Part shown: piece after piece, positions 62,019 to 64,000 of the stretch
Layout: every line of letters starts with the position of its first letter
How positions within the stretch are numbered: position 1 is the first letter of the stretch
Assembly: GCF_037991315.1 (NCBI RefSeq)
Contig: NZ_CP150300.1
Coordinates: forward strand, 3,844,001 to 3,908,000
Reading direction: 5' to 3'
From: Paenibacillus sp. FSL H8-0079
GTDB taxonomy: Bacteria; Bacillota; Bacilli; Paenibacillales; Paenibacillaceae
DNA: 64,000 bases
Position numbers and translations under genes: made by a program
Notes under the pieces: generated by a model
Seen by the model: only the letters and a program-made list of their open reading frames with translations
Told to the model about the DNA's origin: nothing
Databases searched by the model: none

Positions 62019-62975
62019 TTAGTTAAATTTCCGTGTAATCAAGTCACTTACCTGCTTGTAGTTTCCTTCAAAATCTTCGGTATCCGTCATGTCCACCCAT
62101 TCAATATCCTTCATATGGCGGAACCAGGAAAGCTGACGTTTGGCAAAACGACGTGTATCTCTCTTCAACCACTCAACCGCAGCTTCCCAACTCACTTCTC
62201 CTTGAAGGAACGCTGCAATTTCCTTATAACCCAGTCCTTGCATGGAAATATGACCTCTCGCCACTCCACGTTCCAATAGGGATCTCACCTCATCCACCAG
62301 ACCTTGTTCGATCATCAGGTCAATCCGCTCTTCCACCCGGGCATACAGCTTCTGGCGATCCATTGTCAAACCAACAAGAAGAAGGTCATATGGCGACTCT
62401 TTCTTCTGCACTGCCAGCTGATCAGACCACTTCTCGCCTGTGAGGTGATGAATCTCAAGGGCACGTACAATTCGCCGTTGGTCATTCGGATGCAGACGAT
62501 CCGCACTAACCGGATCAACCTCCCTCAAACGATCATGAAGGGCCTGTGCTCCATTTTGCTCAGCATAGCTGAATTGTTCCTCTCTGAACGCATCATCCGA
62601 ACCACTATCGGAAAATTGGAAGCCGTAACATACTGATTCCACATATAGACCGGTGCCACCTACAATAAAAGGCATTTTACCGCGTTCATGGATTTCACTA
62701 ATTAATCGTGTGCAACTCTCCTGAAACTCAGCCACAGAGTACGGATACTCCGGTTCATGGATATCAATGAGATGATGGGGTACACCCTTCATTTCTTCAG
62801 TTGTAATCTTGGCTGTTCCGATATCCATTTCACGATATACCTGCATCGAATCCCCTGAGATAATCTCACAATTGAAAGCTTGGGCAAGCTCGATGCTCAT
62901 TCTTGTTTTGCCTACTGCTGTTGGTCCAACCAACACAAGCAGTTTAGGTTTTGGTTTAACTTCCACTTTCAACAT
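62019..62975 (-). CDS. miaA: tRNA dimethylallyltransferase
   Basis: Adds a dimethylallyl group to N6 of A37 in tRNAs reading UNN codons; 318 aa. P-loop GPTAVGKTRMSIELA, then DSMQVYREMDIGTAK, HHLIDIHEPEYPYSVAEF, GGTGLYVESV and NDQRRIVRALEI. Overlaps the end of the upstream methyltransferase gene by 20 bases. Part of the conserved mutL-methyltransferase-miaA cluster. Confidence 0.95.
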   Translation of the reverse strand: MLKVEVKPKPKLLVLVGPTAVGKTRMSIELAQAFNCEIISGDSMQVYREMDIGTAKITTEEMKGVPHHLIDIHEPEYPYSVAEFQESCTRLISEIHERGKMPFIVGGTGLYVESVCYGFQFSDSGSDDAFREEQFSYAEQNGAQALHDRLREVDPVSADRLHPNDQRRIVRALEIHHLTGEKWSDQLAVQKKESPYDLLLVGLTMDRQKLYARVEERIDLMIEQGLVDEVRSLLERGVARGHISMQGLGYKEIAAFLQGEVSWEAAVEWLKRDTRRFAKRQLSWFRHMKDIEWVDMTDTEDFEGNYKQVSDLITRKFN

Positions 62976-63741
62976 TAATCACTCCGTACAGGGTTTTTGC
63001 ATTCGCCCGATCAAGTATTTCAAATCCAAGCCTGTCAAACTCCGCGCTGCCGCGCTTTTCTTTCATAACTACACGTTTACGGGCAACCCGTTTCGCTTCC
63101 ATAATGCTCTGTTCATCCAGCGCGTGAGCATTTGCATAATCTCGCAAGGGCTGTATAGCACTTGAATCCATCATCGGTTCACGGAACATGGGGTCAAAAT
63201 ATACGGTATCACAGCTTCGATCCGGCATGGAACGCAGCAACTCGAGATGATTCGCATGATGCAGCTCAATACGCCGGAAAGCTTCATTTACCGCTGGCTT
63301 GATCGTCTCATATTGAGACATCCCCTCCACTAATAGTGTATATAGCGGAAGAGAGCTCTCACATGCAATCACCCGTCCACTTTTGCCCACTGCAACCGAG
63401 AACACCAGTGCATCCGTGCCCAGTCCGGCTGTACAATCGATGATGGTATCCCCTTCATTCACCGCCCCCGCCTCCAGCAGTGGATCAGGTTCTCCTCGCA
63501 ATATACGTTTGGCACGAACAAATCCCATGCTGGGGTGGAACTCCAGCAACGGTGAATCCTTCCGAAATAGACGCACTTTACCCTGGAGTACAACCAGAAC
63601 CTCCTCCGCCTCATAGTGTTCAATCATCATGGGCAGAGACATTTTATTACGGCGCACGTAAGTACCCCCTGTTGTTTCAGCAAGGTTTCGGGCACGCTCC
63701 ACAAGTAAAGCCGCTTCCTTTTCACCGGTTGTAATATACAT
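62956..63741 (-). CDS. RsmJ-like class I SAM-dependent methyltransferase
   Basis: 261 aa. SAM motif DCTAGLGTDALVFSVAVG (about 102), IACESSLPLYTLLVEGM, and the catalytic-type DTVYFDPMFREP resemble RsmJ (16S rRNA m2G1516 methylase). The assignment is by motif only. An N-terminal ~90-residue region (TTGGTYVRRNKMSLPMM) precedes the core. Between mutL and miaA, as commonly seen in Paenibacillus and relatives. Confidence 0.8.
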   Translation of the reverse strand: MYITTGEKEAALLVERARNLAETTGGTYVRRNKMSLPMMIEHYEAEEVLVVLQGKVRLFRKDSPLLEFHPSMGFVRAKRILRGEPDPLLEAGAVNEGDTIIDCTAGLGTDALVFSVAVGKSGRVIACESSLPLYTLLVEGMSQYETIKPAVNEAFRRIELHHANHLELLRSMPDRSCDTVYFDPMFREPMMDSSAIQPLRDYANAHALDEQSIMEAKRVARKRVVMKEKRGSAEFDRLGFEILDRANAKTLYGVINVESGS

Positions 63742-63758
63742 AGATTCCTCCTAAATAG

Positions 63759-64000
63759 CTACATAACACGTTTGAACAATTTTTCCAGATCATATGTTGA
63801 AAATGAAATCACAATCGGCCGCCCATGTGGACAAGTGTAGGGCTGACGACATGAACCCAGACGCTGAATCAGCACTTCTGCCTCCTGATCCGTCAGCTTC
63901 TGGTTGGCTTTGATAGACGCCTTGCAGGAGCACATAATGGATGCAGCTTCTCGCATCTTGGCTACATCTATGCTGCGTTCACTCAACACCCACTCGGACA
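63759..64000 (-). CDS. mutL: DNA mismatch repair protein MutL (C-terminal part)
   Basis: Only the last ~80 codons are in the window; the gene continues past the right edge. SIMCSCKASIKANQKLT, then LIQRLGSCRQPYTCPHGRPIVISFSTYDLEKLFKRVM fit the endonuclease-type MutL C-terminus with its CPHGRP metal-site motif. It is followed at 17 bases by the methyltransferase gene. Confidence 0.93.
   Translation of the reverse strand, partial: SEWVLSERSIDVAKMREAASIMCSCKASIKANQKLTDQEAEVLIQRLGSCRQPYTCPHGRPIVISFSTYDLEKLFKRVM

Overview
The window reads as a Firmicute chromosome of moderate GC, most likely Paenibacillus or a close relative. The evidence is conserved gene order shared with Bacillus (mutL–methyltransferase–miaA–hfq; spoVK–hflX–ynbB–glnR–glnA; ynzC–yneA–lexA), strong AGGAGG ribosome sites, a Gram-positive LexA box (GAAC-N4-GTTC) and a sporulation gene (spoVK). 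No tRNA, rRNA or CRISPR array was seen.

Layout. 1–2.7 kb: the pdhA–pdhB operon (pdhB cut by the window edge) and an esterase. 2.77–3.48 kb: an ORF-less group II intron relic sitting just downstream of a transcription terminator. 3.6–7.2 kb: LMW phosphatase, TRIC-type channel, thiamine pyrophosphokinase, secreted NlpC/P60 hydrolase, and an orphan OmpR-type regulator whose receiver lacks key residues. 7.2–11.5 kb: the thiazole branch of thiamine synthesis (tenI-thiO-thiS-thiG-thiF) behind a TPP riboswitch and terminator. 11.5–13.1 kb: an ABC-F protein. 13.2–23.9 kb: a ten-gene operon for a Tad/Flp-like pilus or secretion apparatus. It encodes a Ser/Thr kinase fused to a MinD-like domain, a CpaB/SAF protein, two more MinD/CpaE-like proteins, a CpaF ATPase with an N-terminal membrane anchor, a fused TadB–TadC membrane protein, and four single-span pilin-like proteins. 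Its leader carries a terminator-like hairpin directly in front of the first gene. 24–34.5 kb: housekeeping genes for RNA and DNA repair and methionine metabolism (RlmM-like methyltransferase, YlmA-like ABC ATPase, thioredoxin-like protein, small receiver-like protein, nfo, Fpg/Nei glycosylase, HAD phosphatase, rnz, metH, mtnD). 34.5–39.3 kb: an LplABC-like sugar ABC importer with a GntR regulator and CcpA-type sites. 39.5–44 kb: HAD hydrolase, membrane protein, ynzC, yneA, lexA with several SOS boxes, aldehyde dehydrogenase.

44.48–51.98 kb is a genomic island bounded by 143-bp direct repeats (140 of 143 identical). The right repeat is the 3' end of glnA plus its terminator, so the element entered at glnA without destroying it. 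The island is AT-rich and decayed: a frameshifted and truncated tyrosine integrase, a NucA/NucB nuclease pseudogene with one missing base, an IS630-family insertion, a LexA-controlled small operon (wHTH–YolD-like), and several secreted proteins, two of which share a C-terminal domain.

52–64 kb: glnA, glnR, a PLP lyase (ynbB), hflX, spoVK, a DUF402 protein, a class A penicillin-binding protein with an Asn/Gly-rich tail, hfq, miaA, an RsmJ-like methyltransferase and the 3' end of mutL.

The best candidates for something little described are the kinase-controlled Tad-like operon with its leader hairpin, and the SOS-linked relic island at glnA. All calls rest on reading the sequence; no database search was possible.
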